In this document: positions 35,216 to 42,878 of the stretch, one piece after another
How the letters are laid out: each line of letters opens with the position of its first letter
Numbering within the stretch: the first letter of the stretch is position 1
Assembly: GCA_902608795.1 (NCBI GenBank)
Contig: CACLPI010000004.1
Coordinates: 1-64,000, forward strand
Length of the DNA: 64,000 nucleotides
Direction: 5' to 3'
Source of the DNA: an uncultured Bacteroidota bacterium
GTDB taxonomy: Bacteria; Bacteroidota; Bacteroidia; Flavobacteriales; Flavobacteriaceae
Program-made: the position numbers and the translations under genes
Notes under the pieces: generated by a model
Seen by the model: the letters and a program-made list of their open reading frames with translations, nothing else
The model's database searches: none
Told to the model about the DNA's origin: nothing

Positions 35216-35652
35216 GATTCTTTAAAATGACAATAACAACTTACTATGAAAAGGCAAATTGCCCCCCACATTAGGTAAATGAAATGAGAAGAAGGAATCC
35301 AGTAATATGCTAGAATCAGATTCGATATAAGCAAAAACCCTAATATATATAGAAGTCTTGTTCTAAATTTATGAATTTGAAAAAACTCATTAGTAGTAAA
35401 TAGCATAAATGTTAAGCCAGTCCCAAAAACATAAAATCCCAAAAACCTATAAATTTGTTTTAGATATTCACCTAAAGTCAAATTTCCCTCGATTAAGAAT
35501 AACTCGACAAAACTCATCTCTAATCTCTCCTCATTTGCAACTTGATCTAAAATCCATGGTTCAGAACTTATCATCCACCTGATTCCAGCAATGCAAAGTG
35601 TTGCGGAAATTAATATTATCGGAACCTTAATGTAATTGTGTGACTTATTCAT
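35212..35652 (-). CDS. Four-helix membrane protein, unknown (DUF4345-like layout)
   Basis: About 146 residues from ATG 35652, which shares its A with the TAA of the upstream gene (TAATG), a typical reinitiation junction; an ATG five codons upstream is possible. Four predicted helices: IILISATLCIAGIRWM, then LGFYVFGTGLTFMLF, LLYILGFLLISNLILAYYW and FIYLMWGAICLFIVSCY. The layout resembles DUF4345-type small membrane proteins, but I cannot confirm this. Middle gene of a three-gene operon with DUF952. Confidence 0.65.
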   Translation of the reverse strand: MNKSHNYIKVPIILISATLCIAGIRWMISSEPWILDQVANEERLEMSFVELFLIEGNLTLGEYLKQIYRFLGFYVFGTGLTFMLFTTNEFFQIHKFRTRLLYILGFLLISNLILAYYWIPSSHFIYLMWGAICLFIVSCYCHFKES

Positions 35653-35834
35653 TAAAATGTACCCCACTTATTTTTTATCATTAATCCGAGACCAGCATTT
35701 ATTAAAACTAAGGATAAAGTCCCTATTAAAAACCAACTTCTGTCTTCATATTTGGAGATTAATGCCTCTCCAAAAACACAAACTCCCGATGAAAATAAAA
35801 TTAATCCAACTAAAGCAAGGGCATATCTTTTCAT
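35652..35834 (-). CDS. Small two-helix membrane protein
   Basis: A 60-residue protein with two hydrophobic helices, YALALVGLILFSSGVCVFG and FLIGTLSLVLINAGLGLMI, ending NKWGTF. No family recognised. First gene of the operon ending in DUF952, with a TAATG junction to the next gene. Confidence 0.6.
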   Translation of the reverse strand: MKRYALALVGLILFSSGVCVFGEALISKYEDRSWFLIGTLSLVLINAGLGLMIKNKWGTF

Positions 35835-35886
35835 AATTACAATTTACAATAATTAAAAAAGAATAATAAATGTGGTTATGATTTCT

Positions 35887-35894
35887 TAAATTTG
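35887..35894 (+). promoter_or_regulatory. -7 element of the CNNM-type gene
   Basis: TAAATTTG, exact match to TAnnTTTG, 20 bases before the TTG start at 35914. It supports the unusual start because no in-frame ATG lies between promoter and coding region. Confidence 0.55.
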
Positions 35895-35913
35895 GTGTAA
35901 TTACATATTCTTC

Positions 35914-36987
35914 TTGGAACTATTAATATTATATATTTTTTTAACAATTAGTCTTTCTTTCCTTTGCTCTATTTTAGAGGCTGTACTACTAAGTATTAAT
36001 ACCACCTTTATAAAAATTGAAATTAAAGACGGTAAAAAATACGCAAAGACATTATCCGATTTAAAAGATTCAATTGACGAGCCATTAATAATTATTTTGA
36101 CATTGAATACAATAGCACACACAGTCGGTGCTATCTTGGTTGGGGTTCAAGCCAAAGTAGCTTACTCAGAATTAAGTCTAGAAAACACTTTTTTTGCTAG
36201 TGGAATCTCGGATGAGGTTTTAGTTGGATTTGTTTCAACTGTTATGACAATAATGATATTACTTTTTTCTGAAATAATACCTAAAACTATTGGAGCAAAA
36301 TATTGGAATAGTTTAGCAAAATTTACAACAGTTTTTCTTTCATCAATAATTCCAATTTTCAAGTACACCGGAATTCTTTGGGTTTTACAAGCATTCACTA
36401 AATCGATCGGAGGATCAAAAAAAGAACTATTCCTTAAAAGAGAAGACATTACAACTATCGCGGAAATAGCAGAGGAACAGGGAATAATTGAAGAAAAAGA
36501 TTCAAAATTTATTAAAAATATTGTTAAACTTAGGAATGTCTCTGTAAAAGAAATAATGACTCCTTATTCAGTCATGGTAACCGCTGATGAGAATTTAACT
36601 GTTAATGATTTTTATAAAAAAAATACGGAGTTAGTATTTTCTAGAATTCCAATATTAAATAGCGGGGAAATCAAAGCTTACGTTTTAAAAGATACAATTC
36701 TGGAAAATATAATTAGTAATAAAGGTGATTTTAAATTAAAAGAAATTAAACGCCCTATAATTACCTCAAATGAAACAACAAAAATTCCTGTACTCTTTGA
36801 TATTCTTCTCAAAAAGAGAGAACATATTTCACTAATAATCGATAAATCTAAAAATGCCATTGGAATAGTCACTTTGGAAGATATAATAGAAACTATATTA
36901 GGTTATGAAATTGTAGATGAAACAGACAAGGTTGACGATATGCAATTGCTAGCAAAAGAAATTAGTTCAAATAATAATACTGATTAG
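35914..36987 (+). CDS. CNNM/CorC-type membrane transporter with CBS pair
   Basis: A 357-residue protein starting at TTG. Residues 1-~180 form a DUF21/CNNM membrane domain (SFLCSILEAVLLSINTTFIK, LNTIAHTVGAILVGVQA, FSEIIPKTIGAKYW). Residues ~190-335 form a CBS pair (VSVKEIMTPYSVMVTADENL, KNAIGIVTLEDIIETILGYEIVDETD). The C-terminal CorC_HlyC domain of longer relatives is absent. Such proteins act in magnesium/cobalt efflux or as regulated ion transporters. Single-gene unit, divergent from the DUF952 operon. Confidence 0.88.
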   Translation: MELLILYIFLTISLSFLCSILEAVLLSINTTFIKIEIKDGKKYAKTLSDLKDSIDEPLIIILTLNTIAHTVGAILVGVQAKVAYSELSLENTFFASGISDEVLVGFVSTVMTIMILLFSEIIPKTIGAKYWNSLAKFTTVFLSSIIPIFKYTGILWVLQAFTKSIGGSKKELFLKREDITTIAEIAEEQGIIEEKDSKFIKNIVKLRNVSVKEIMTPYSVMVTADENLTVNDFYKKNTELVFSRIPILNSGEIKAYVLKDTILENIISNKGDFKLKEIKRPIITSNETTKIPVLFDILLKKREHISLIIDKSKNAIGIVTLEDIIETILGYEIVDETDKVDDMQLLAKEISSNNNTD

Positions 36988-37028
36988 ATTATTTATTTTA
37001 CTAAATTGGTATTCTAACTTAAAAAAAA

Positions 37029-37523
37029 ATGAAAAAAATTATATATACACTACTTGTTTGTGCTATCATTATTTCATGTAATTCAGTTAATAATTCTGAT
37101 AATTTAGCAGCAACAAAATCTTTTGAAGAAAATTCAAAAACAATGCAACTTCTTTTAGAAAGCTATGCCAATGAATCGGTTGATTATTCTAAGTTTTCAG
37201 ATGATGTTGTTTTTAGAGGTACTTTACTGGGTGCTCCCGATACGTTGAGATTAGATCAAATAAAATCTATTCACAAAGATTTTTTTGCCAAGTATGATGT
37301 AAAGCATATGGCTCCATTTAATTTCCTACAAGGGGTTAACCCTGAAACCGGTGAATCAGATGGCTCTGTTAGATTTTATTATGATATGCAGGTAACCAAT
37401 TCCTCCAACGGAAAGTCTGTTGTAATTCCTATTTATGAATCCTTTGATTTTGACGAAGATGGAAAGGCATTATACGTACAATGGTATTGTGATTGGACCG
37501 CATCAATTGAATCATTGGAATAA
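37029..37523 (+). CDS. NTF2-like lipoprotein
   Basis: A 164-residue lipoprotein (lipobox IISC, Cys17) with an NTF2-like domain: helix SKTMQLLLESYANESVDY, then DDVVFRGTLLGAPDTLR and ALYVQWYCDWT. Third of five NTF2-like lipoproteins here and the first of three close together (37029, 37912, 38710). No catalytic residues evident; probably binds a small ligand in the periplasm or at the membrane. Confidence 0.8.
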   Translation: MKKIIYTLLVCAIIISCNSVNNSDNLAATKSFEENSKTMQLLLESYANESVDYSKFSDDVVFRGTLLGAPDTLRLDQIKSIHKDFFAKYDVKHMAPFNFLQGVNPETGESDGSVRFYYDMQVTNSSNGKSVVIPIYESFDFDEDGKALYVQWYCDWTASIESLE

Positions 37524-37551
37524 AAGTAATTGAAATTTAAAAAAAGTTAGA

Positions 37552-37677
37552 TTACTTCTCTTCAAAGCTGTCACATGTATACTTTTCACTAACCTCAACG
37601 TTATGAAAACTACACAAAGAGTTCATTAAAAGATTTTGACAGTTTACACAACTATTGCTTAATTGTAAATTTTTCAT
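37552..37677 (-). CDS. Small Cys-rich protein (CxxC, C-H, C pattern)
   Basis: A 41-residue ORF on the minus strand, below usual length cutoffs. It begins MKNLQLSNSCVNCQNLL and has four Cys and one His in the order CxxC, C..(F)H, C, ending YTCDSFEEK. I recall small flavobacterial proteins with the same arrangement (C.NC.NL, C..H, VSE.YTCDSF), so it is probably real and may bind one metal ion. Function unknown. It fills the otherwise empty 389-base gap between two NTF2-like genes. Confidence 0.6.
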   Translation of the reverse strand: MKNLQLSNSCVNCQNLLMNSLCSFHNVEVSEKYTCDSFEEK

Positions 37678-37840
37678 AATTATACTTTTATTATGGTCAA
37701 ATATATTATAGATTTTCTTTAGAATAGTTCTAAATGTATGATTTTCATATATTTATATTTAGACTTATTAAAAATAAAAGTTTTTAACAGAACTAAATTT
37801 GTGATTTTACTTACTGTGATTAATATGAAAAAAATCAGCA

Positions 37841-37874
37841 ATTTGTAAAACCCTAAACAACTTACTATATTGTT
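37841..37874 (+). repeat. Promoter module copy 1 (partial)
   Basis: Contains TTTGTAAAACCCTAAACAAC and the following TTACTATATTG, matching the module seen at 45130 and 50240. TTTG is the putative -33 box and TATATTG the -7-like box, about 40 bases before the start of the next NTF2-like gene. The leftmost recognisable copy. Confidence 0.7.
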
Positions 37875-37911
37875 GGAAAAATTAAAAATTAAAAAATTTT
37901 AAAAACCTAAT

Positions 37912-38391
37912 ATGAAAAGAATAATATATTTTACACTGGTATCAACCCTATTATATAGTTGTAATGTAGAGAATAGTAACCAAGATTTTGAAGAGGTAAG
38001 TAATTTCATCGCAAGCCAATTCGATTTTTTCACTAATAGCAGTCTGGAACAAGCGAAAAATACATTTTCAGCAGATGCTGTTTTAATTGGAACTGATGAA
38101 GCTGAGTACTTAAGTGGTTGGACTGAAATTGAACCATCAATTATTGGGCAGCTTGCAATCGAAGACCCTAAATTCTTAACAAGAGATTTAAATATTGTGA
38201 TGAGTGATGCTGGAGATATGGCATCATATACCCAGCTTTTGGATTTCACTTTTTCTGTTGAAGGAGATTCTGGAGAAATAAATAACGTTAGAAATAGTGG
38301 TGTAGTAAAAAAAATTAATGGAGAGTGGAAAATTGTCCAAATTCACTGGTCCATTGGAGTTCAAGGACAAGCAGTAGAATATGAATATTAG
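37912..38391 (+). CDS. NTF2-like (DUF4440/SnoaL-type) lipoprotein
   Basis: A 159-residue lipoprotein (lipobox LYSC, Cys17) with an NTF2-like domain: NFIASQFDFFTNSSLEQAK helix, TFSADAVLIGTDEAEYLSG, and the end strand SGVVKKINGEWKIVQIHWSI, typical of DUF4440-like proteins. Fourth of five such lipoproteins; transcribed from a copy of the repeated promoter module. Confidence 0.83.
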   Translation: MKRIIYFTLVSTLLYSCNVENSNQDFEEVSNFIASQFDFFTNSSLEQAKNTFSADAVLIGTDEAEYLSGWTEIEPSIIGQLAIEDPKFLTRDLNIVMSDAGDMASYTQLLDFTFSVEGDSGEINNVRNSGVVKKINGEWKIVQIHWSIGVQGQAVEYEY

Positions 38392-38423
38392 TTCTTTACA
38401 ATAAAATACAATCCATTAATAAA

Positions 38424-38630
38424 ATGGAAAAACTTGAAAAATTAATTTATTCAGTTAAATACCTTCCTCCATTTTTATATTTTGGATCCGCTGGATTAAT
38501 CGCCTATGACATTTATTGTTATTTTATTAAAGAGACTGAATTTCTTAACGAATATTTAGAGTTACTTTTGTTTATTTTATTTTTTTATATGACACACTTA
38601 GGGTTGAAAAATATAAAAAAGAAAAAATAA
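38424..38630 (+). CDS. Small membrane protein, unknown
   Basis: A 68-residue protein with two hydrophobic segments (PPFLYFGSAGLIAYDIYCYF and LELLLFILFFYMTHLGL) and a lysine-rich end (NIKKKK). It follows the NTF2-like lipoprotein by 32 bases and is probably co-transcribed. No family recognised; one of several small two-helix proteins in the array. Confidence 0.6.
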   Translation: MEKLEKLIYSVKYLPPFLYFGSAGLIAYDIYCYFIKETEFLNEYLELLLFILFFYMTHLGLKNIKKKK

Positions 38631-38655
38631 TATACATTTATAAAAAGGTGATGAA

Positions 38656-38693
38656 AAATCATAAATATATTTTTCACTAACTTGTTTACACAT
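38656..38693 (+). repeat. Promoter module copy 2
   Basis: Contains AAATCATAAATATATTTTTC and the following ACTAACTTGTTTACACAT, matching the TTTTTCACTAACTTG core of other copies. TAACTTG would be the -7-like box, about 30 bases before the next start. Confidence 0.7.
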
Positions 38694-38709
38694 AAAAAAA
38701 TAAAATATT

Positions 38710-39234
38710 ATGAAAAACTATTTAAGATTTTACTTTATGTTGATTATTTCATTGTTATTCCTTGGATGTAATAATGCAGTACAATCAAATGTATTCGGAT
38801 ATGAATACGAGGATGGAAACAAAGTAGATATAACTACTGGAGATCAAGCCTCGCTTCAAGTGATTACAGACTATTTTGAGGCCTATAACAATAAAGATCT
38901 TGAAACTGTTAAAAACTTAGAACACGAGGATTTTTTAGGTTTTTCACATACAGGTCAGGTTGTGGAAGGAAGTGAGAAACATATTGAAATGTCTAAACAA
39001 TTTTTAGATCAGTTTCCCAATGCAAAATGGGAAATATTATGGTCTATTTCTTCAAATATAAATTTTAAAGATAAGCCTTCTGAAAACTGGGTAACTACTT
39101 GCTTAAACATTAGCTTTGGTGAAGGAGAAAATACAAATAATTACCAAAGAATTTTTGATGCACAGATAATAAATGGGAGGATTAAAAATGCTTACTTATT
39201 CCAAAGAGACATGTCAGATAGAGAATTAAAATAA
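38710..39234 (+). CDS. NTF2-like (SnoaL-type) lipoprotein
   Basis: A 174-residue lipoprotein (lipobox FLGC, Cys20) resembling the copy at 17679: ITDYFEAYNNKDLETVKNLE, FLGFSHTGQVVEGSEKHIEM, WEILWSISS and RIKNAYLFQRDM align with that protein's EAHNNRDMDAIRG, INGTDDHINF, WDIYWSM and KVQLFYVYQMD. This suggests a true paralogue pair. Fifth NTF2-like lipoprotein. Preceded by a promoter-module copy. Confidence 0.83.
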   Translation: MKNYLRFYFMLIISLLFLGCNNAVQSNVFGYEYEDGNKVDITTGDQASLQVITDYFEAYNNKDLETVKNLEHEDFLGFSHTGQVVEGSEKHIEMSKQFLDQFPNAKWEILWSISSNINFKDKPSENWVTTCLNISFGEGENTNNYQRIFDAQIINGRIKNAYLFQRDMSDRELK

Positions 39235-39361
39235 TATAAATAAGCTGATATTATTAAATAAAGATACATGAAAAAAATCTATATTAAATGATAGCTTTTT
39301 CTTACTTACCTAGGGTTAACTTTTGTCAGTTTAATTTTCTTTCTTTATAAATATCTAAAAA

Positions 39362-39574
39362 ATGAAAAAACTAAAATCTCCAAACTTTAATCCTTATATC
39401 ATTTTTACGCTTGTTATCCTTGATGTGTTTTTCTTATATAATTTAATTCAATATATCCGTTTCGGACTCGATACACATTTATATGGGTTTATTATTTCTT
39501 TAGGTGCTGGTATTATTATTCTTATCTATCTTTGGAAAAATGACTACTTTCCAAAACACGACAAAACTGAATAA
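39362..39574 (+). CDS. Small two-helix membrane protein
   Basis: A 70-residue protein with two hydrophobic segments (YIIFTLVILDVFFLYNLIQY and HLYGFIISLGAGIIILIYLW) and a polar end. No family recognised. It stands 31 bases before the Kazal-type lipoprotein gene, continuing the pattern of a small membrane gene followed by a leader-type lipoprotein. Confidence 0.6.
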   Translation: MKKLKSPNFNPYIIFTLVILDVFFLYNLIQYIRFGLDTHLYGFIISLGAGIIILIYLWKNDYFPKHDKTE

Positions 39575-39605
39575 ATCAGATTCAAAAAATAAACCCACAA
39601 ACAAA

Positions 39606-39833
39606 ATGAAAAAGCTAATACTATTGCTATTTATTCCAATTGTATTTGCTTGTAATAATGATGATGAGGATATACCTAATATGTGTGTTGATGAATCATT
39701 AATCAATTTAGAGTATGCTTGTACTCAAGAATATCAGCCTGTATGTGGGTGTGACGGGAACACATATGGAAATAGCTGTGAGGCTTTTAATTTTTACGGG
39801 GTTATTGCATATTTGGATGGACCCTGCAACTGA
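39606..39833 (+). CDS. Kazal-type protease-inhibitor lipoprotein
   Basis: A 75-residue lipoprotein from ATG 39606: leader MKKLILLLFIPIVFACN with lipobox FAC, then a short acidic linker and one Kazal domain (~37-75). The signature is clear: ACTQEYQPVCGCDGNTYGNS, then CEAFNFYGV and a final Cys in DGPCN. Six Cys at Kazal positions would give three disulfides. Kazal domains inhibit serine proteases; a surface copy could protect against host, prey or competitor enzymes. The leader belongs to the repeated type A. Longer in-frame extension upstream is not needed. Confidence 0.88.
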   Translation: MKKLILLLFIPIVFACNNDDEDIPNMCVDESLINLEYACTQEYQPVCGCDGNTYGNSCEAFNFYGVIAYLDGPCN

Positions 39834-39866
39834 ACTGTAGAAGATATGAAAAATCTAAGACTCTAA

Positions 39867-40310
39867 CTAAATCCATCTTCTGGTTTTAGTCATATATAGT
39901 ATGTAATCTTTACCAAATTTTTCTGTAAGAAAAATCTCTTCTCTTTTAATTTGAAATCTATTTATCCAACAATAAAAAATTACAGGTGTAATAATTGAGA
40001 AAATATTCAAATAAAATATTGATGTTGATGTGACGATCATCAACAAACCTAAATACATAGGGTTTCTTGAATATTTATATATTCCCGAAGTTATAAGTTT
40101 ATTAACTTTTTTAAACTTTATTGGATCAATTGTAGTTTTTGATTTTATAAACTTGAAAATTGGAGTGATTAAAATAAGTACACCTATTAATAGTATAATA
40201 AGTGAGATTAAGTTTTGATTAGGTAAGAAAATTAGATCAATTTTTTTGGATGAAAAATAATTAGAAATAACTAAAATTAGAACCAATAGTGGTGGTGGTA
40301 TTTTTAACAT
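39867..40310 (-). CDS. Isoprenylcysteine carboxyl methyltransferase-family membrane protein
   Basis: A 147-residue membrane protein with the ICMT/PEMT-like signature: KLITSGIYKYSRNPMYLGLL (SAM-binding RNPMY) and REEIFLTEKFGKDYILYMTKTRRWI at the C-terminus. Four predicted helices. Bacterial members methylate small lipophilic or unknown substrates; no prenylated-protein substrate is implied. It is in opposite orientation to most genes of the array. Confidence 0.88.
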   Translation of the reverse strand: MLKIPPPLLVLILVISNYFSSKKIDLIFLPNQNLISLIILLIGVLILITPIFKFIKSKTTIDPIKFKKVNKLITSGIYKYSRNPMYLGLLMIVTSTSIFYLNIFSIITPVIFYCWINRFQIKREEIFLTEKFGKDYILYMTKTRRWI

Positions 40311-40363
40311 TTTTAAATATTAATTTAATAGTTGTTTGTCAAAATAGTAAATTTTAATAAATA

Positions 40364-40453
40364 CCGACATATCAATATCCTCGTTTTTTACTTGACAAAA
40401 CCAAAAAAAACTTTTTCGTTATCTTGCAGATACATTAAACACCTAAATAAGGT
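40364..40453 (+). repeat. Promoter module copy 3 (long form)
   Basis: Begins CCGACATATCAATATCCTCG, then TTACTTGACAAAACC, then CTTTTTCGTTATCTTGCAG and ATACATTAAACACC. The same long form recurs at 51006-51099 with few differences. TTGACA would be the -33 region and TATCTTG the -7-like box, followed by an A-rich leader to the ATG at 40454. Confidence 0.8.
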
Positions 40454-40537
40454 ATGAAAAAAAATCAAAAATTAATTCTCGCTATTATCGCAGGTTTTCT
40501 TGCTGTAATGATACCATATTTTTTATTCTTCAACTAA
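40454..40537 (+). CDS. Possible 27-residue membrane peptide
   Basis: ATG directly after a promoter-module copy. It encodes MKKNQKLILAIIAGFLAV and nine further residues (ending FLFFN): basic start and one helix. The position right behind a complete promoter and 5' leader favours expression. No homologue known to me. Confidence 0.5.
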   Translation: MKKNQKLILAIIAGFLAVMIPYFLFFN

Positions 40538-40550
40538 ACAAAAATACTAT

Positions 40551-40718
40551 ATGAAAAAAAAAATTATCATAAACCTAATTACTATAGTGATTGGAGTTGG
40601 CATTTTTTTTTATGCACAAGAATTTGGTTTTAACTTTGATAGAGTCGAAGGAATAGGGCTTATTTTACTAATGTTTTTGTTTACAGTTGGTTGTTTTTGG
40701 ACTATAAAAAACCAATAA
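40551..40718 (+). CDS. Small two-helix membrane protein
   Basis: A 55-residue ORF, ATG 40551 to TAA 40718. It begins MKKKIIINLITIVIGVGIFF, has a polar middle (EFGFNFDRVEGIG) and a second helix (LILLMFLFTVGCFW), ending TIKNQ. Composition is that of a real membrane protein. It sits 13 bases after the previous small ORF and 23 before the next, suggesting one transcript. Confidence 0.55.
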   Translation: MKKKIIINLITIVIGVGIFFYAQEFGFNFDRVEGIGLILLMFLFTVGCFWTIKNQ

Positions 40719-40741
40719 GAAAGATTAAACTAAAATTCGAC

Positions 40742-40948
40742 ATGAAAAAAACTCATAAAGATTTTTTGATATATACGTTTATTGTTTACCTGGCTGTTGC
40801 AATTGATTTTTTTCCTTTTGAAATTAGATTAAATCCGTTAGATTGGGACAATAAAACACTAGCAAGATTTATGGTAATTTTTTTTGTAATTCTATATTGT
40901 AGTGGATTTTGGAATAAATTGTTTATTAATGAAAAAATCAAAAAATGA
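40742..40948 (+). CDS. Small membrane protein of an 'LNPLDW' family (copy 1)
   Basis: A 68-residue protein from ATG 40742 with two helices around the polar motif FEIRLNPLDWDNKTLARF. A second copy of the family is encoded at 47093 (FEMHLNPLDWNQRKLILF). Both are followed, through the same ATGA overlap, by a gene starting with the type A leader. Function unknown. A longer in-frame start at 40691 would overlap the preceding ORF and is less likely. Confidence 0.65.
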   Translation: MKKTHKDFLIYTFIVYLAVAIDFFPFEIRLNPLDWDNKTLARFMVIFFVILYCSGFWNKLFINEKIKK

Positions 40949-41877
40949 ATAGGCTAATACTATTACTATTTATTCCACTTGTCTTTGCTTGTGATGAAAA
41001 TATAAACAAATATGAATTTCTCATTAAAGATGAATCTTTTAAAAACAATTTTATTATCAGCGCTAATGAAGACATTATTCAGCTCTCTGAGGGCTTTACT
41101 TATTATAAATGGGAAAATAAAAGTTCGAATATATCTCCAATAGTTTTAGTTCACGGTTTTTCCGTTCCATCATATATATGGGAACCCACTTTCAAAATGC
41201 TAGCTGAAAAAGGCTATTATGTAATTATACTTGATCTTTACGGTCGAGGATACTCTGAAAATTTAGATAAAGCTTACACTGATGAGCTTTTGGCAAATCA
41301 AGTTTTAGATTTGTTGAATGAATTAAATGTTATATCTGCACAATTTATTGGGCTTTCAAATGGTGGCAGAGTTATTTCAAAAGTTGCTGATTTACAACCT
41401 AAAGTTGTAGAAAAACTAATATATGTAGCATCATCAGGGTTTAGAGAGGTAATTGAAGAGACTAATAAATCAGTTTCTGAAAAAGAGGTAATGGATTTTA
41501 TAAGTAAAAACTATCCAACAATTTCAAAAGGACAACTATTAGACTTTAAATACCCTGAGAAACATATTGGGTGGGATGTTAAATATGAAGAGTTGCTCAA
41601 GTATAAAGGATTTGCTAACGCGCTTATATCTACAAGAAAAAATCACTATACAATGGATGAAATACACACCAAGATTCAGCTAAGTACTATCCCTACATAT
41701 ACCATATGGGGAGAAAGCGATAAGGTTGTAGTTTTTGAAAATTTTAAAAAAAGGATTGACTCAATACTCCCAAGAAGAAAGGATTTCTTTATTACTGAGT
41801 CGGGCCATCTACCACATATGGAAAATCAAATTGATTTTAATAAAATATTATTATCAATAATAAAAGATAATATATGA
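40945..41877 (+). CDS. Alpha/beta-hydrolase lipoprotein
   Basis: A 310-residue lipoprotein with type A leader (MNRLILLLFIPLVFACDE) and an alpha/beta-hydrolase domain from ~55: PIVLVHGFSVPSYIWEPT (oxyanion loop), DLYGRGYSENL, nucleophile elbow GLSNGG (Ser in GxSxG), and the catalytic-His segment ITESGHLPHMEN. The Asp is probably in TIWGESDKVV. Esterase or related hydrolase at the cell envelope; substrate unknown. Its start overlaps the previous stop by ATGA and the next gene begins two bases after its stop. Confidence 0.9.
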   Translation: MNRLILLLFIPLVFACDENINKYEFLIKDESFKNNFIISANEDIIQLSEGFTYYKWENKSSNISPIVLVHGFSVPSYIWEPTFKMLAEKGYYVIILDLYGRGYSENLDKAYTDELLANQVLDLLNELNVISAQFIGLSNGGRVISKVADLQPKVVEKLIYVASSGFREVIEETNKSVSEKEVMDFISKNYPTISKGQLLDFKYPEKHIGWDVKYEELLKYKGFANALISTRKNHYTMDEIHTKIQLSTIPTYTIWGESDKVVVFENFKKRIDSILPRRKDFFITESGHLPHMENQIDFNKILLSIIKDNI

Positions 41878-41878
41878 A

Positions 41879-42865
41879 ATGAAAAAGCTAATACCATTAC
41901 TATTTATTCCACTTGTATTTTGCTGCAATGAGTCAGCTAAATATAGTAATGAATATGAGTTGACTGAAAATTGGATGAAAATACCTGACGATTATGTGTT
42001 AGGAAATCCTACAGGTCTTGCATTGAATTCGAGTCAGAATTTAGTAGTTTATCATAGGGGTTCAAGATCTTGGCAAGTACCAATGCCTGAAGAAAAAATA
42101 ATTGAAGACACCTTTATCGAAATAGATAATATTTCCGGTGAGATAATTAAATCTTGGGGTTCTGAGCTCTTTATAATGCCTCACGGATTAGAAATTGATA
42201 ATGAGGATAATATTTGGATAACAGATGTTGGTCTTCATCAGGTAATTAAATATGATTATAACGGAAATGAATTGTTGGTTCTTGGAGAAGAAAAAACTCC
42301 GGGTAATGATTCATTACACTTTAACCTACCTACAGACATAGCTGTCTCTCAAAATGGGTCTTTTTATGTTAGTGATGGGTATGGAAATAGTAGAATAGTT
42401 AAGTTTTCATCTGCGGGTGAGTATCTATTTGAGTGGGGGGTATTTGGAGAAAATAAAAACGAATTTAATATTCCGCACGGATTAGACTTGGATAAAGAAG
42501 GGAATGTTTATGTCGCCGACAGAGAAAATAATAAGATTCAAAAATTTGACTCATTAGGAAACTTTATAGCTGAATGGGAAAATGAGATAATTGGACAATT
42601 ATATTCTGTTAATGTAAATAATTATGATAACTATCTTTTTGGAATTGATTATATAGGAATCGAAAATTTAGTTCCTATAGGTTCTGATATTATAAAGTTT
42701 GATCTTGATTTAAATTTAAAGTCAAAGTTTGGTAGAAGCGGAAATTATAATGGACCTAAAGCAAGATACCACGATATTGAAGTTGATAATAAAGGAAATA
42801 TTTATGTTGGAGATATTCTAAATAATACTATTCAAAAATTTAAACCAATTAAAACGTTAGATTAA
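41879..42865 (+). CDS. NHL-propeller lipoprotein resembling peptidyl-hydroxyglycine amidating lyase
   Basis: A 328-residue lipoprotein with type A leader (MKKLIPLLFIPLVFCCNE) and a six-bladed propeller. The order of motifs follows the PAL domain of animal peptide-amidating enzymes: YHRGSRSW (active-site Arg region), MPHGLEIDNEDNIWITDVG (zinc His), YVSDGYGNSRIVKF (active-site Tyr region), IPHGLDLDKEGNVYVADREN (second zinc His). PAL cleaves C-terminal alpha-hydroxyglycine to an amide. Bacterial relatives are common and mostly untested, so activity is uncertain. It directly follows the alpha/beta-hydrolase gene and probably shares its transcript. Confidence 0.8.
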   Translation: MKKLIPLLFIPLVFCCNESAKYSNEYELTENWMKIPDDYVLGNPTGLALNSSQNLVVYHRGSRSWQVPMPEEKIIEDTFIEIDNISGEIIKSWGSELFIMPHGLEIDNEDNIWITDVGLHQVIKYDYNGNELLVLGEEKTPGNDSLHFNLPTDIAVSQNGSFYVSDGYGNSRIVKFSSAGEYLFEWGVFGENKNEFNIPHGLDLDKEGNVYVADRENNKIQKFDSLGNFIAEWENEIIGQLYSVNVNNYDNYLFGIDYIGIENLVPIGSDIIKFDLDLNLKSKFGRSGNYNGPKARYHDIEVDNKGNIYVGDILNNTIQKFKPIKTLD

Positions 42866-42878
42866 ACCAAAATAGGAT

